Source: Leptolyngbya sp. (GTDB lineage Bacteria > Cyanobacteriota > Cyanobacteriia > Leptolyngbyales > Leptolyngbyaceae). Taken from it: a stretch of 64,000 nt of DNA. The stretch's first letter is position 1. Each line of letters starts with the position of its first letter. Shown here piece after piece: positions 29,451-39,567 of the stretch. The position numbers and the translations under genes were made by a program. The stretch lies in the NCBI GenBank assembly GCA_003249025.1, contig QBMH01000004.1, forward strand, positions 1 to 64,000, given 5' to 3'. A model generated the notes under the pieces. The model was not told the DNA's origin. It saw only the letters and a list, made by a program, of their open reading frames with translations, and did no database searches.

Positions 29451-29546
29451 GGCACAGGCATGGTTGCAAGTCCCTCGCACTGATTCAACCAGCAAGTTGC
29501 TTCAATGCCTAAATTCCGGCACAATCGGGAAGATCAATCTCCATAA

Positions 29547-30461
29547 ATGCAGTGCCGAATGTCTGTTCAATTTGCCCAACTGGTTCTCAATGGCATTTCT
29601 CTGGGCAGCATCATTGCCCTTGGTTCCGTCGGCTTAACCCTCACCTACGGCATTTTACGCCTCTCAAACTTTGCCCATGGTGACTTTATGACCCTGGGTG
29701 CTTATGCCACGTTGCTAGCCAACAGCCAAGGCATTAATATTTGGCTTTCCATGATTGTGGGGGCAGTGGTGACGATCGCCGCTTTTTTGCTCACCGAAAA
29801 GCTCATCTGGTCACCGATGCGGGTTCGCCGTGCTGCTCCTGCCACGTTGATTATTATTTCGATTGGGCTGGCGCTATTTCTTCGCAATGGCATCATTTTG
29901 ATTTGGGGTGGCAGCAACCAGCGCTATAACTTGCCCGTTGCCGAAGCGCTTGAGTTTTCTAGCCTGCGGCTACCGCTCTATGATCTGGTGGTGATTGGTA
30001 TGGCGATCGCTGCCATTGTCGGGCTGCACTACTTGCTGCAAAATACCAAAATTGGTAAGGCAATGCGGGCGGTGGCAGATGATCTCGATCTGGCACGAGT
30101 GGCAGGTATCAAAGTCGATCGCGTCATCTTTTGGACATGGATTATCGCAGGCGGATTGACAGCCCTAGGTGGCAGTATGTTGGGCTTAGTCGAAGCAGTA
30201 CGCCCTAACATGGGTTGGTTTCTGATTTTGCCGATGTTTGCCGCCGTCATTTTGGGCGGGATCGGCAATGCTTATGGTGCGATCGTGGGTGCCTTCATTA
30301 TTGGAATTGCCCAAGAAGCTAGCACTTACTGCCCCGCATGGCTCCCGCCCTGGCTGAGCCAGCTTTGCATTCGTAACGAATACAAACTTGCCGTTGCGCT
30401 CGTCATCATGATGCTCGTATTGCTAGTTCGCCCCCAAGGTTTGTTTAAAGGGACAACGTAG
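29547..30461 (+). CDS. Branched-chain/neutral amino-acid ABC transporter permease (LivH/NatD type)
   Basis: LVLNGISLGSIIALGSVGLTLTYGILRLSNFAHGDFMTLGAY; GGIGNAYGAIVGAFIIG. Start may be 29559. Confidence 0.9.
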   Translation: MQCRMSVQFAQLVLNGISLGSIIALGSVGLTLTYGILRLSNFAHGDFMTLGAYATLLANSQGINIWLSMIVGAVVTIAAFLLTEKLIWSPMRVRRAAPATLIIISIGLALFLRNGIILIWGGSNQRYNLPVAEALEFSSLRLPLYDLVVIGMAIAAIVGLHYLLQNTKIGKAMRAVADDLDLARVAGIKVDRVIFWTWIIAGGLTALGGSMLGLVEAVRPNMGWFLILPMFAAVILGGIGNAYGAIVGAFIIGIAQEASTYCPAWLPPWLSQLCIRNEYKLAVALVIMMLVLLVRPQGLFKGTT

Positions 30462-30571
30462 GGAAAAGGGAAAAGGGAAAAGGGGAAAGAAGAGAGATTG
30501 CTAGACCTATCAATTTTTTAAATTTTTTAGTCTCTACACCTCTAGCCTCTAGCCCCTAGCCCTTCACTTCT

Positions 30572-30691
30572 TTAAATATTGACAATGTGAGCGTAAATAG
30601 CTGCCACTAAAAAGTTGACTGCCAACAGCAAAATCGCCCAGAAGGCGCGGAACGTGTAAGACGGCTTTTTGGTTGTTGCTTGCGTTGCCAT
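30572..30691 (-). CDS. psaX: Photosystem I 4.8 kDa protein PsaX (not in the ORF track)
   Basis: MATQATTKKPSYTFRAFWAILLLAVNFLVAAIYAHIVNI, 39 aa, strongly resembling recalled Thermosynechococcus PsaX (YxFRxFWAxLLLAxNFLVAAxY). Confidence 0.85.
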   Translation of the reverse strand: MATQATTKKPSYTFRAFWAILLLAVNFLVAAIYAHIVNI

Positions 30692-30840
30692 AAACGGTAC
30701 TCCAAAAGGATAGACTTTTTAAGGAATACCAAAGAATGGGTCGCTTTGCGACACTCTAGGGTCAAATTTAACGTCACAAGGCAAATTAGCCGAAAGGCAG
30801 AGTGTGAAATCAAGGTTTTGGGTTCAGGGTTCGGAAATTA

Positions 30841-30899
30841 GGGTTCGGGTTTCGGGTTTCGGGTTTCGGGGTTTTCTCTAACTCCCGAAACCCGAACCC
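30841..30899. repeat. TTTCGGG heptamer-type repeat with 16-bp perfect inverted arms (possible lipA terminator)
   Basis: gggttcgggtttcggg ... cccgaaacccgaaccc. Confidence 0.75.
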
Positions 30900-30905
30900 T
30901 CACCT

Positions 30906-31862
30906 CTAACTTTTGTCTCCTGCGTGATAGGAACTGCGGACTAGGGGAGCCGATCGCACATGGGAAAAGCCCATTTCACGAGCGATCGCGCCAAGCTGAG
31001 TAAATTCATCCGGTGTCCAATATTTTTGGACGGGCAAGTGTTCTAGAGAAGGGCGCATATATTGACCGAGAGTTAGGCGATCGCAGCCGATGGAGCGCAA
31101 GTCTTGGAGAGTTGCCAAAATCTCATCCTCAGTTTCTCCATGTCCGAGCATCAAGCCTGATTTAGTGGGAATGGAGGGATTTACCGCTTTCACGAGTTGC
31201 AATACTCGCAGCGATCGCTCATATTTGGCACCCCGTCGTACCTTTCCCTGAAGCCGCTCTACGGTTTCAATGTTGTGGTTATAGCAAGCTGGCTCAGCCT
31301 TGACCACGGTTTCCACTCGCTGTTGCTGGAGAGAATCCAATGAAAACCCTTCGTCCTTGCCACCCCAAAAATCTGGGGTCAGCACCTCGATTTGGGTAGC
31401 AGCATTATCTCGACGAATTGCATTCATCGTCTGCACAAACCAAACTGCACCTTGATCCGGCAGATCATCCCGCGCTACAGATGTGAGAACGACATACTTG
31501 AGTCCGAGTAGGTTCACTGCCTCTGCAACCTTCCTTGGCTCCTCTAAATCAAGCGGCATGGGAGCATGTCCCTTATCGACCTGACAAAAAGCACACGATC
31601 GAGTGCAGGTGGGTCCCATCAACAAAAATGTAGCCGTGCCTTGGGCATAACATTCGGCTCGATTCGGGCAACGACCCTCTTCACAAATGGTATGAATCTG
31701 CCGCTGCTTGATAATGCGCTGCACTCTAGAGAGTTCGCTAGCTTTTCCCACAGGACGACGCAACCAGTCTGGCAAGTTGACCAGTTGAGCGCGATCGCCC
31801 TGATTAGAGAAAATTTCGGCTGAGTTCGTTTCAATAGGCATAAAGGCGGGAATACTAGCCAT
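30906..31862 (-). CDS. lipA: Lipoyl synthase (radical SAM)
   Basis: [49 protein letters not shown]. Confidence 0.96.
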   Translation of the reverse strand: MASIPAFMPIETNSAEIFSNQGDRAQLVNLPDWLRRPVGKASELSRVQRIIKQRQIHTICEEGRCPNRAECYAQGTATFLLMGPTCTRSCAFCQVDKGHAPMPLDLEEPRKVAEAVNLLGLKYVVLTSVARDDLPDQGAVWFVQTMNAIRRDNAATQIEVLTPDFWGGKDEGFSLDSLQQQRVETVVKAEPACYNHNIETVERLQGKVRRGAKYERSLRVLQLVKAVNPSIPTKSGLMLGHGETEDEILATLQDLRSIGCDRLTLGQYMRPSLEHLPVQKYWTPDEFTQLGAIAREMGFSHVRSAPLVRSSYHAGDKS

Positions 31863-32217
31863 GACTAGTGAATAAATAATCCATCAAAACCGACATGATA
31901 ACGATTTTAGGGCGTTCTATTCAAAACCAGGCAACAGAAAAATGGATCGGCGATCGCCAGATTATTTAAATCCGTCATGCGGCTGTCGTTATTGCCGTTT
32001 ATAATCCTTCCAATTGGGAAGCGCACTCAGTTGGCAAAGACTAAACTAATTTGTCTGGCTATGGCGTAATTGTGCAGCATGAGTACAATACTGATTAGAT
32101 TGATGCGATCAACCTTCTTAATAATCAGCCTGCTTTAATTTAGTTATTTCAAATACGCTCTAATTAAGATTTAGAAATTTTTCTCTACTATTCCGCAGAC
32201 CACCAAGGAGTTAAGCT

Positions 32218-32781
32218 GTGGCTCACAAAATCCTGGTTATCGACGACAGCAACGTTATCCGCACCATGGTTCGCGACATGTTACCCAAAGGTAACTTTGA
32301 AGTACTCGAAGCTAAGGATGGCGTTCAGGGGCTAAATTTGATTCAACAAGAGCGTCCCAACCTGATTATGTTAGATTTCCTGCTGCCCAAAATGAGCGGC
32401 TGGGAAGTGTTTCAAAATATTCAAACCCAACCTGCACTGCAAGCAATTCCCTTAGTGCTGATGTCGGGGCGCAAAGAAGAAGTCACTGAAAAGCTCCAAG
32501 AACCGTTTGAATATTTTGAGTTTGTCCAAAAGCCATTTGATCAGCCGCAGCTAATCACGGCGATTAAAACCGCCATGGCAAAAGCCAAACGTCGCCCCCC
32601 CGCAGGAGTGGCACCCGTTGCGGTGGCGGCAGCAACAGCGCCCAGTGCAGTTGCCACCACTGGCTCTAGTGACGATATTCAAGCTTTGAATGCAAAAATC
32701 GCCACTATGCAGGCAGAAATTGACGGCATGAAGAAACAAATGGGTCAAATTCTCAATTTCATCAAGCAAAGGATGAAATAG
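32218..32781 (+). CDS. Response regulator receiver protein (GTG start)
   Basis: ILVIDDSNVIRTMV, PNLIMLDFLLPKMSGWEV, PLVLMSG, VQKPF; C-terminal short coiled coil. Confidence 0.9.
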   Translation: MAHKILVIDDSNVIRTMVRDMLPKGNFEVLEAKDGVQGLNLIQQERPNLIMLDFLLPKMSGWEVFQNIQTQPALQAIPLVLMSGRKEEVTEKLQEPFEYFEFVQKPFDQPQLITAIKTAMAKAKRRPPAGVAPVAVAAATAPSAVATTGSSDDIQALNAKIATMQAEIDGMKKQMGQILNFIKQRMK

Positions 32782-32841
32782 TTCAATCAGCAAGAGCAGA
32801 GTGTCTAAGGACTGAAAATTTAATAGTTCAGTATGGGGTAA

Positions 32842-32905
32842 GGGTTTAGCATTTGGGCAATAATTCTGCAACTTAACCAAGAGTCATGTTCCGAATGCTA
32901 AACCC
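32842..32905. repeat. 64-bp palindromic intergenic element, copy 2
   Basis: gggtttagcatttgggcaat...gttccgaatgctaaaccc; 12-bp terminal inverted repeat. Confidence 0.8.
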
Positions 32906-32929
32906 AGAAAACCCAATATTGGATTTTAT

Positions 32930-33523
32930 TTAGTCCAATTCTCGTCGTCCTTCTAAAGCTCTTGCCAGAGTCACCTCGTCGGCATACTCCAAATCACCGC
33001 CCATAGGTAACCCAAAGGCAATGCGGGTTACTTTTGTAAAAGGTTTTAGCAGTTGCCCTACATACAGGGTTGTGGTTTCTCCTTCCACGCTAGGGCTGAT
33101 GGCAATGATCACTTCATCAATTTTTTGCTGGCTAACTCGCCGCACCAAGGGTTGAATGTGAAGCTGATCGGGTCCAATACCGTCCATGGGCGAAATCGTT
33201 CCACCCAACACATGATATTTGCCGCGATATTCGCGGGTTTTTTCCAACGCAATTACATCTTTGGACTCGGACACGACGCAAAGCACGTTGCTATCTCGAT
33301 TGGGCGATCGACAAATTTCACAGACCGGATCGGCGGACAGATGAAAGCAGACCGAACAAAAGCCCACCTGGGTTTTGGCTTCCATCAGGGCGATCGCCAA
33401 GGCTTTTACTTCTTCTTCAGGACGCTTAAGAATATAAAGCGCCAACCGCTGGGCACTTTTAGGACCAATGCCCGGTAAATGTTGAAGTTGCTCAATCAAC
33501 CGAGCAAGGGGACGAGTATAAAT
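32930..33523 (-). CDS. recR: Recombination protein RecR, probably starting at ATT (33523)
   Basis: [20 protein letters not shown], zinc finger [16 protein letters not shown], Toprim; conserved (I)[12 protein letters not shown] lies upstream of the track's TTG start. Confidence 0.93.
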   Translation of the reverse strand: MYTRPLARLIEQLQHLPGIGPKSAQRLALYILKRPEEEVKALAIALMEAKTQVGFCSVCFHLSADPVCEICRSPNRDSNVLCVVSESKDVIALEKTREYRGKYHVLGGTISPMDGIGPDQLHIQPLVRRVSQQKIDEVIIAISPSVEGETTTLYVGQLLKPFTKVTRIAFGLPMGGDLEYADEVTLARALEGRRELD

Positions 33524-33554
33524 CTGGAACCTTCCTCTAAAAGCCTTGGGTATT

Positions 33555-34268
33555 CTATTTTAACGAGAGATGGGCGATCGCGGCGTTGATTTCGCTCAAG
33601 TGTTGATGCGCTTGGTCAATGCAAGATTTCCCGCGCAAAAATCCAATATTGGCTCCAGGGCAGAGATAGTGCAAGGTTTCGGGAGTGAATTCCTCCACAA
33701 GCTTCTGGACGTTTTGAAGTTGCCTTCGCCAGTGAAATGTTTTGGCGGTTTTGATGGGCATGACAGACCCTTGGGGCGTGGGTAATAGATGTCTGCCCGT
33801 AAACAGGATGCCGCCAAAGCCGCCGTAATATAAACAGGATGCACCGGGAGAGTGCCCCGCAGTCCAAATAGCACGACTATGGGACGTTAGCTGAAAGCGG
33901 TGATGAAAAGACGTGACCGTTAACCCTGGTAGTAGGTAGGCTTCTTGTTCTTGAATGAGAATGTTGCAGCCGAAAGTTTGTTGAATTTCCTTGACTTTGC
34001 CGATCGCGCCTCGATGAGTTAAAACGAGCCATTGCACACCGCCCTGCTCTTGCAAAAAGTGTTGGTTTGTATCATTCCAAGCGGGACAATCTATTAGAAT
34101 GTTGACCTCTTCTACAATAAAATAAGCGGTGCCTCCTAAGGTATCTCGGTTGGGAGAGAAGGAAAAAACAGTAGACAGGGCGGCAGTGTTCTTTTCATCA
34201 AAAAGGAGTTTGGGCACCTTATCTGATTGCTGGCGTTGAGTCGGTTCCGGTTGGGAGGTTAAAGACAC
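33555..34268 (-). CDS. MBL-fold metallo-hydrolase
   Basis: [43 protein letters not shown]. Confidence 0.8.
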   Translation of the reverse strand: MSLTSQPEPTQRQQSDKVPKLLFDEKNTAALSTVFSFSPNRDTLGGTAYFIVEEVNILIDCPAWNDTNQHFLQEQGGVQWLVLTHRGAIGKVKEIQQTFGCNILIQEQEAYLLPGLTVTSFHHRFQLTSHSRAIWTAGHSPGASCLYYGGFGGILFTGRHLLPTPQGSVMPIKTAKTFHWRRQLQNVQKLVEEFTPETLHYLCPGANIGFLRGKSCIDQAHQHLSEINAAIAHLSLK

Positions 34269-34526
34269 GGTTTCGGTTAAACAAAGGGCAATTGGGAACG
34301 AGTGAATTGCGATAACTAGGTAGGATTGATTGAGTATCGGCTTATTTTGAGTCAGTTGTTATAATTCAATGTCTGCGAGGGGTTAAAGAAATCTTTTACC
34401 TTTAGGCGATCAAATTCTAAACTAATTGAATTCTGCACTTACATAACCGCGATCGCGCAGGTCAGCCTTTTTTCTCTTTTGCTCTGACCAGAAGTGTATG
34501 CTTCTCAGCCCGATTTATTTAGACCC

Positions 34527-36026
34527 ATGAATCCTTTATTTTTGCTCTTTTTACTAGGGCTAACGACTTACTTTATCGTGCGAGGGGTTTCTAACGTCTC
34601 TCGAACTCCCGCTTGGTTATTGTGGCTAGTTGCGATGATGCCTGCCTCCATTTGGATTGGCTGGACGCTGGCAAATGACAAAAAAACGCCACCATTCTAT
34701 TTAATATTTATTCCTTTAGTCGTTTGTCTAACGCTGTATTTCTTTTTGATTCAATGGGGACGGATTCCGACTTCAGAAGCCAGTTCATCCGCAAACCGCG
34801 ACTTGGGTGCGCCACCACTAGAGGAAGGCAATTTGCCAAAAGACCCTTCCGGTCTTCGCCCCATTGACCAATCCGAAGAACGCCATTTGCAAGCCTGTTT
34901 CCCTTGGTCGATTTATTACCTACAAGATTTAGAGTATCGTCCCCAAGCTGTGATTTGTCGGGGACATTTAAAAAGTCAGCCAGAAGTGGCATATCAAACA
35001 ATTCGGGGCAACGTAGAAGAGAAGTTTGGCGATCGCTTTTTGGTAGTCTTTCAAGAAGGAGCCAATGGGAAGCCATTTTTTGCGTTGGTGACCAATCCTC
35101 ATGCTAAAAGCACTCAAACTGGGCAAAATGCGATTCACCGTCCAGTCATCGCAGTAAGCTTGCTGGCTGCAACTTTTGTCACGACTTGTCTCGCCTGGTT
35201 GCAAATTGGTGGAAATTCGAGCGCATCAGGCAATCTTGAGCAAGGATTTCTGATCGCGATCACCCAAGGAGTTCCCTATGCGATCGCCTTGCTGAGCATC
35301 TTGGGACTCCACGAACTTGCCCATTATCTCGCTGCTCGCCGTCATCAGATTCGCACAACGCTACCCTACTTTATTCCCGTCCTGCCGCTACCCTGGTTCC
35401 CTTTTGGCACGTTTGGCGCATTTATTCAAATTCGCTCTCCCATTCCAAACCGCAGAGCGTTATTTGATGTGGGCATTTCAGGGCCTTTAGTCGGTTTTGC
35501 AGTCACCTTACCTTTGCTGCTGTGGGGATTAGTACACTCTACTTTAGTCGCCCTGCCCTCAACGCCCGAACTGCTAAATTTCCAGGCATTTGATCCCAGA
35601 TTCTCGCTTTTGGTCACAATTTTGAGCAAGATGGTCTTGGGTGGCACTTTGACAGCAAATACTGCCCTAAAAATGCACCCAGTTGCCGTTGCTAGCAGTT
35701 TAGGATTAATTGTGGCTGCATTTAACCTGATGCCTGTAGGACAACTTGACGGTGGGCGCATTGTTCATGCCATGTTGGGGCAACGAATGGGCGCAATAGT
35801 CGGTCAAATTGCTCGGTTATTTTTACTGATTTTGTCCTACTGGCAGCGGTATCTGCTGCTTTGGGCGATCATCTTGTTCCTGATGCCCGCCATGGATGAG
35901 CCAGCACTAAACGATGTGACTGAATTGGATAATCGCCGCGATTTTTGGGGTATTGTTTCCCTGGTATTGCTATTGCTGATTATTTTGCCTGCTCCCAAAT
36001 TTTTGACTGCGCTCTTGAACATGTAA
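34527..36026 (+). CDS. Site-2 protease family (M50) membrane metalloprotease
   Basis: LGLHELAHYLAARRH (HExxH) and NLMPVGQLDGGRIVHA. Confidence 0.93.
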   Translation: MNPLFLLFLLGLTTYFIVRGVSNVSRTPAWLLWLVAMMPASIWIGWTLANDKKTPPFYLIFIPLVVCLTLYFFLIQWGRIPTSEASSSANRDLGAPPLEEGNLPKDPSGLRPIDQSEERHLQACFPWSIYYLQDLEYRPQAVICRGHLKSQPEVAYQTIRGNVEEKFGDRFLVVFQEGANGKPFFALVTNPHAKSTQTGQNAIHRPVIAVSLLAATFVTTCLAWLQIGGNSSASGNLEQGFLIAITQGVPYAIALLSILGLHELAHYLAARRHQIRTTLPYFIPVLPLPWFPFGTFGAFIQIRSPIPNRRALFDVGISGPLVGFAVTLPLLLWGLVHSTLVALPSTPELLNFQAFDPRFSLLVTILSKMVLGGTLTANTALKMHPVAVASSLGLIVAAFNLMPVGQLDGGRIVHAMLGQRMGAIVGQIARLFLLILSYWQRYLLLWAIILFLMPAMDEPALNDVTELDNRRDFWGIVSLVLLLLIILPAPKFLTALLNM

Positions 36027-36039
36027 TGGTGCTAAGCCA

Positions 36040-36480
36040 ATGACCCAAAATGTAACGCAATGGCTAGACGAAATTAAAGCGCTGAAGCAGCAGTTGGTAG
36101 AGATGCGGCAAGAGCGGGAAGAGGCTTACGCCAGTGCAATTAATTGGCAGCAGCGCTATGAAACAGAGGCTCAACAGCGGCGGGTTGAAGCAAAGCTGAC
36201 TCAGCAAACCAGTGAACTGCTACAGCAAGACATTCAGCAGCTTAAAGGACGAATGCAACCCGATGAGAGCGGCACTGGCAGGACTCCCGAAATTCAAGCA
36301 GCGGTGGGTGAGTTGAAGACCGAAGCGGAGTTACGATCGCGCCTGATGCAAGCTCTTGTGGAGTGCGATCGGCTAAATCAAGCCTTGCAAACCGAACAGG
36401 CAAATCATATTCAAACCCGCAAAAGCCTAACCAATGCCCTTGGCGACGCGATCGGAACGCTTTCTAAGGGAAAGGAATGA
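36040..36480 (+). CDS. Coiled-coil hypothetical protein
   Basis: 146 aa, Gln/Glu-rich heptads; starts just after the S2P gene. Confidence 0.65.
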   Translation: MTQNVTQWLDEIKALKQQLVEMRQEREEAYASAINWQQRYETEAQQRRVEAKLTQQTSELLQQDIQQLKGRMQPDESGTGRTPEIQAAVGELKTEAELRSRLMQALVECDRLNQALQTEQANHIQTRKSLTNALGDAIGTLSKGKE

Positions 36481-36490
36481 GTTTTGAATT

Positions 36491-37312
36491 TTATAGGGCT
36501 TGGCAGGTGGGACAGTAGTAAAGACGGCGACCTGCCAGAGTTACTTTCAAAATTTCGGTGCCGCAAACAAAGCAGGGTTGTCCTTCGCGGTTGAAGACAA
36601 AGTGACGATAAGCGCGGCGCGGATAGCCTTGTTGTTTCAGCGTGACAACAATGTCTAGATCATTGGTAATGCCATGGGTTTGGTAAGATTGACGACTGAC
36701 CGCGATCGCCGCCATTGCTAGCTTCGCAAGTTGCTCAAAGGAACAATCCACCGGGCGCAGAGATGGATGCACTCCTGCCACAAACAGCACCTCACTTCGC
36801 AGGTAGTTGCCCAACCCGCACAGAAACTGTTGATCCAACAACGACCCAGCTAAGCCACGACGGGCAAAGCGTTTATCTAACAAGCGTTCCTGCACCTGTT
36901 CTACCGTCGTCGCTTCATCCAATACATCCAGTCCTAATCGGCTCAAAAAGGGATGAGTTGCCACCTGCTCATCCGTTAACACTTCGATATCTGAGGCACT
37001 GTAAAGCAATGCCGATTTTTTTGGGGTGTGCAGTGCTAACCGTAGCTGACGGTTGGTTGTGGGATAGGAATGTGCCGCCCGGATGACCCATTTTCCATAA
37101 AGCTGATTGTGGCTGTAGATGCTAAGTTTATTTTGAAATCGAGTTAGTAAGGCTTTGCCACGAGGCTTGACTGAAATGACCTGATGACCGACTAATAGTT
37201 CTTCGTAGGATTTGAGATGGTCGAATGCAAAAAAAATCCCTGTTAATGGCTTTTGGACAATCGCGATCGCGATTCTATCGGCTGCTTGTTTAATTTCTGG
37301 TCCTTCTGGCAT
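36491..37312 (-). CDS. nei: Fpg/Nei-family DNA glycosylase (endonuclease VIII)
   Basis: MPEGPEI N-terminus; GLGNYLRSEVLF; C-terminal CFVCGTEI...YYCPTCQ zinc finger. Confidence 0.9.
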   Translation of the reverse strand: MPEGPEIKQAADRIAIAIVQKPLTGIFFAFDHLKSYEELLVGHQVISVKPRGKALLTRFQNKLSIYSHNQLYGKWVIRAAHSYPTTNRQLRLALHTPKKSALLYSASDIEVLTDEQVATHPFLSRLGLDVLDEATTVEQVQERLLDKRFARRGLAGSLLDQQFLCGLGNYLRSEVLFVAGVHPSLRPVDCSFEQLAKLAMAAIAVSRQSYQTHGITNDLDIVVTLKQQGYPRRAYRHFVFNREGQPCFVCGTEILKVTLAGRRLYYCPTCQAL

Positions 37313-37550
37313 GAATGTAATCTTTAAATGTCAATTCACGAAGGGCAAGTACTCAGGAAGAATAGCATTTCACCTTCGGGCTGTCTCTTATTAAGCCTAG
37401 CTCCCGTTCCCTTTCCTTTCCTGCTGGTTCCATTTTCTAAGAGAGTTTGGGAACATGGTAAGCTGTCAACTCATTCAATCGGATACTATTCACCCTCTCA
37501 CCCTTCAATTTGTTCGCTTCAAAAGGCAGTTAGACGAGGTTATCGTTAGA

Positions 37551-38774
37551 GTGAAATTGCGTTGGTTCCTCCCCAGTATTGCTGGCTTTTTTCTATTATT
37601 ATCTGCCGCCGCAGAAGCTGCCACACTTCAGTTTTGGCGGTTCAACCAAACACAAAATCGGCTAGAAATAAAAGCCGATCAAGGCATTCAACCCCGCGCC
37701 CAATTGTTGCAGAATCCAGCCCGATTGGTGATTGATCTGCCGGGAACGCGGCTCGGTCGCCCCAAGCAAACTGAGGCTTACCGGGGCACAATCACTTCTC
37801 TGCGAGTTGCCCAATTTGAGCGCAACACTACCCGAATTGTGCTGGAGTTAGCGCGGGGCTATACCCTTGACCCAGCGCAGGTCAAGTTTCGCTATAGTAG
37901 CGCCCGTCAGTGGACAGTGGAATTGCCTCAGCCTACGGTGCTGCCGTTGCTTGCAGATATCAATAACTTACCGAGTCAGGCGATCGCCGTTCCCCAAGCC
38001 CCCGGTGTCAGTGCTGACAGTTCACTATTCAACTCCAGTGCGGCAGTTCCATCGCCCAATCCGGGCTATGTGGTCATTCCAACAAAACCGACAAAAACAT
38101 CGCCTAATATCGCAGGGTCTGAACCCTCGCCTAGTTCTGGGTTTTCTCTGCCCAATCGGAGTAGTAGACCTCCGATGCCCGTGAGCCCACCGCCGCCTGC
38201 GATCGATCGCTCTGTTTTTCAACCAGCCAATGGTCGGGTAGTGGTGGTGATTGATCCAGGGCATGGAGGACCTGATCCCGGTGCGGTGGGTATTGGTGGT
38301 TTGAAGGAAACAGACATTGTGTTGGATATTGGTCGCCAAGTCTCGGCGTTGCTAGAACGTCAGGGCATAACCGTGATTCAAACGCGCAATGCAGAGTATG
38401 ACTTGGGTCTAGAACCGCGTGTACAAATGGCAAACCGGGCAAATGCTGCGGTATTTGTCAGTATTCATGCCAACGCGATTAGCATGGCTCGTCCTGATAT
38501 TAATGGATTAGAAACCTACTACTATGATTCTGGAAAAGCCCTGGCAGATATAGTACACCGTACTATTTTGGAAGACATCAGCATCCCCGATCGCCGCGTG
38601 CGATCGGCTCGTTTTTATGTTCTCCGCCGGACCTCTATGCCTTCAATTTTAGTGGAAACGGGCTTCGTCACTGGTGCAGCAGACGCAGCACGGCTGAGGG
38701 ATGCTGGCTATCGCAGCCAGATGGCAGCCGCGATCGCGAAGGGAATTTTGCGCTATTTAGGGCGGAGTAGTTAG
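37551..38774 (+). CDS. N-acetylmuramoyl-L-alanine amidase with AMIN domain
   Basis: AMIN domain followed by VVVIDPGHGGPDPGAVG, VFVSIHANA, PSILVETGFVT; GTG at 37551 followed by signal-like sequence. Confidence 0.92.
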   Translation: MKLRWFLPSIAGFFLLLSAAAEAATLQFWRFNQTQNRLEIKADQGIQPRAQLLQNPARLVIDLPGTRLGRPKQTEAYRGTITSLRVAQFERNTTRIVLELARGYTLDPAQVKFRYSSARQWTVELPQPTVLPLLADINNLPSQAIAVPQAPGVSADSSLFNSSAAVPSPNPGYVVIPTKPTKTSPNIAGSEPSPSSGFSLPNRSSRPPMPVSPPPPAIDRSVFQPANGRVVVVIDPGHGGPDPGAVGIGGLKETDIVLDIGRQVSALLERQGITVIQTRNAEYDLGLEPRVQMANRANAAVFVSIHANAISMARPDINGLETYYYDSGKALADIVHRTILEDISIPDRRVRSARFYVLRRTSMPSILVETGFVTGAADAARLRDAGYRSQMAAAIAKGILRYLGRSS

Positions 38775-38875
38775 AAGCTTGTATTCCACTGTAAACTCAT
38801 TCATTACCGCTGATTGGGTCACCCATACCAGACTGGCGATCGTGGAGAGTTTAGTGATGAAAAAAAAAATAAGAG

Positions 38876-39382
38876 AGAGCGATCGCGATCGCGCGGTCAA
38901 TCGGTGTGAGTGAATTGGTGATTGGCTTAACCGTTGTGGCAGCGGGAACGTCTCTCCCGGAAATGGCAACTTCTTTACTCGCCAGCATCAAAGGTGAACG
39001 CGATATTGCGGTGGGTAATATTGTGGGCAGTAATATTTTTAATATTCTGGCAGTGCTGGGGTTTTCGGCGGCAATCTCTCCGACGGGAGGCATAGCGGTT
39101 TCGGATGCCGCACTGCGGTTTAATATTCCGGTGATGCTTGCAGTAGTGATCGCCTGCCTGCCTATTTTCTTTACAGGTAACCTGATTACCCGCTGGGAAG
39201 GTTTTGGGTTCATGGCGTACTACGCGGTTTATGCAACCTATCTTGTTTTAGATTCTACTCAACACGCCACTTTGCCAATCTTCAGCAATGCGCTCGTGTT
39301 TTTCATCCTGCCCATGACGGTACTGACGATCGCAACTACCACAGCACGGGAAATACAACAGCGGCGAACACGGAGAATTTAA
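38876..39382 (+). pseudogene. 5'-truncated K+-dependent Na+/Ca2+ exchanger (CaxA/YrbG type), second alpha-repeat half only
   Basis: GVSELVIGLTVVAAGTSLPEMATSLLASIKGERDIAVGNIVGSNIFNILAVLG; in-frame stop just upstream at 38870-38872, no N-terminal half. Confidence 0.75.
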
Positions 39383-39514
39383 GGCTGAAAATAATAGAGA
39401 GGGCAATCGCTTCAGTTAATTTGCCCTGATGCTTCAAGAATTCTCCGATTTTGCAATAGGAGCGATCTCGGTCGGTTGGTGGATGCACAACATGGTGGAT
39501 GCACAACATAAAGA

Positions 39515-39542
39515 TTGGCAGACGCAGAGATGCGTCTGCCAA
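39515..39542 (-). terminator. Perfect 12-bp hairpin downstream of the 223-aa gene
   Basis: ttggcagacgca-gaga-tgcgtctgccaa. Confidence 0.6.
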
Positions 39543-39567
39543 GGATGATTAATTTATAGAAACTCGA

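Noticed and set aside
29312-29524. 70-aa minus ORF NAIASSIHSQNRPTSKPKNAIALPIHSHDRLTFELENAI
   Set aside because: Translation of the 54-bp tandem repeat; the periodic peptide merely reflects DNA repeats.
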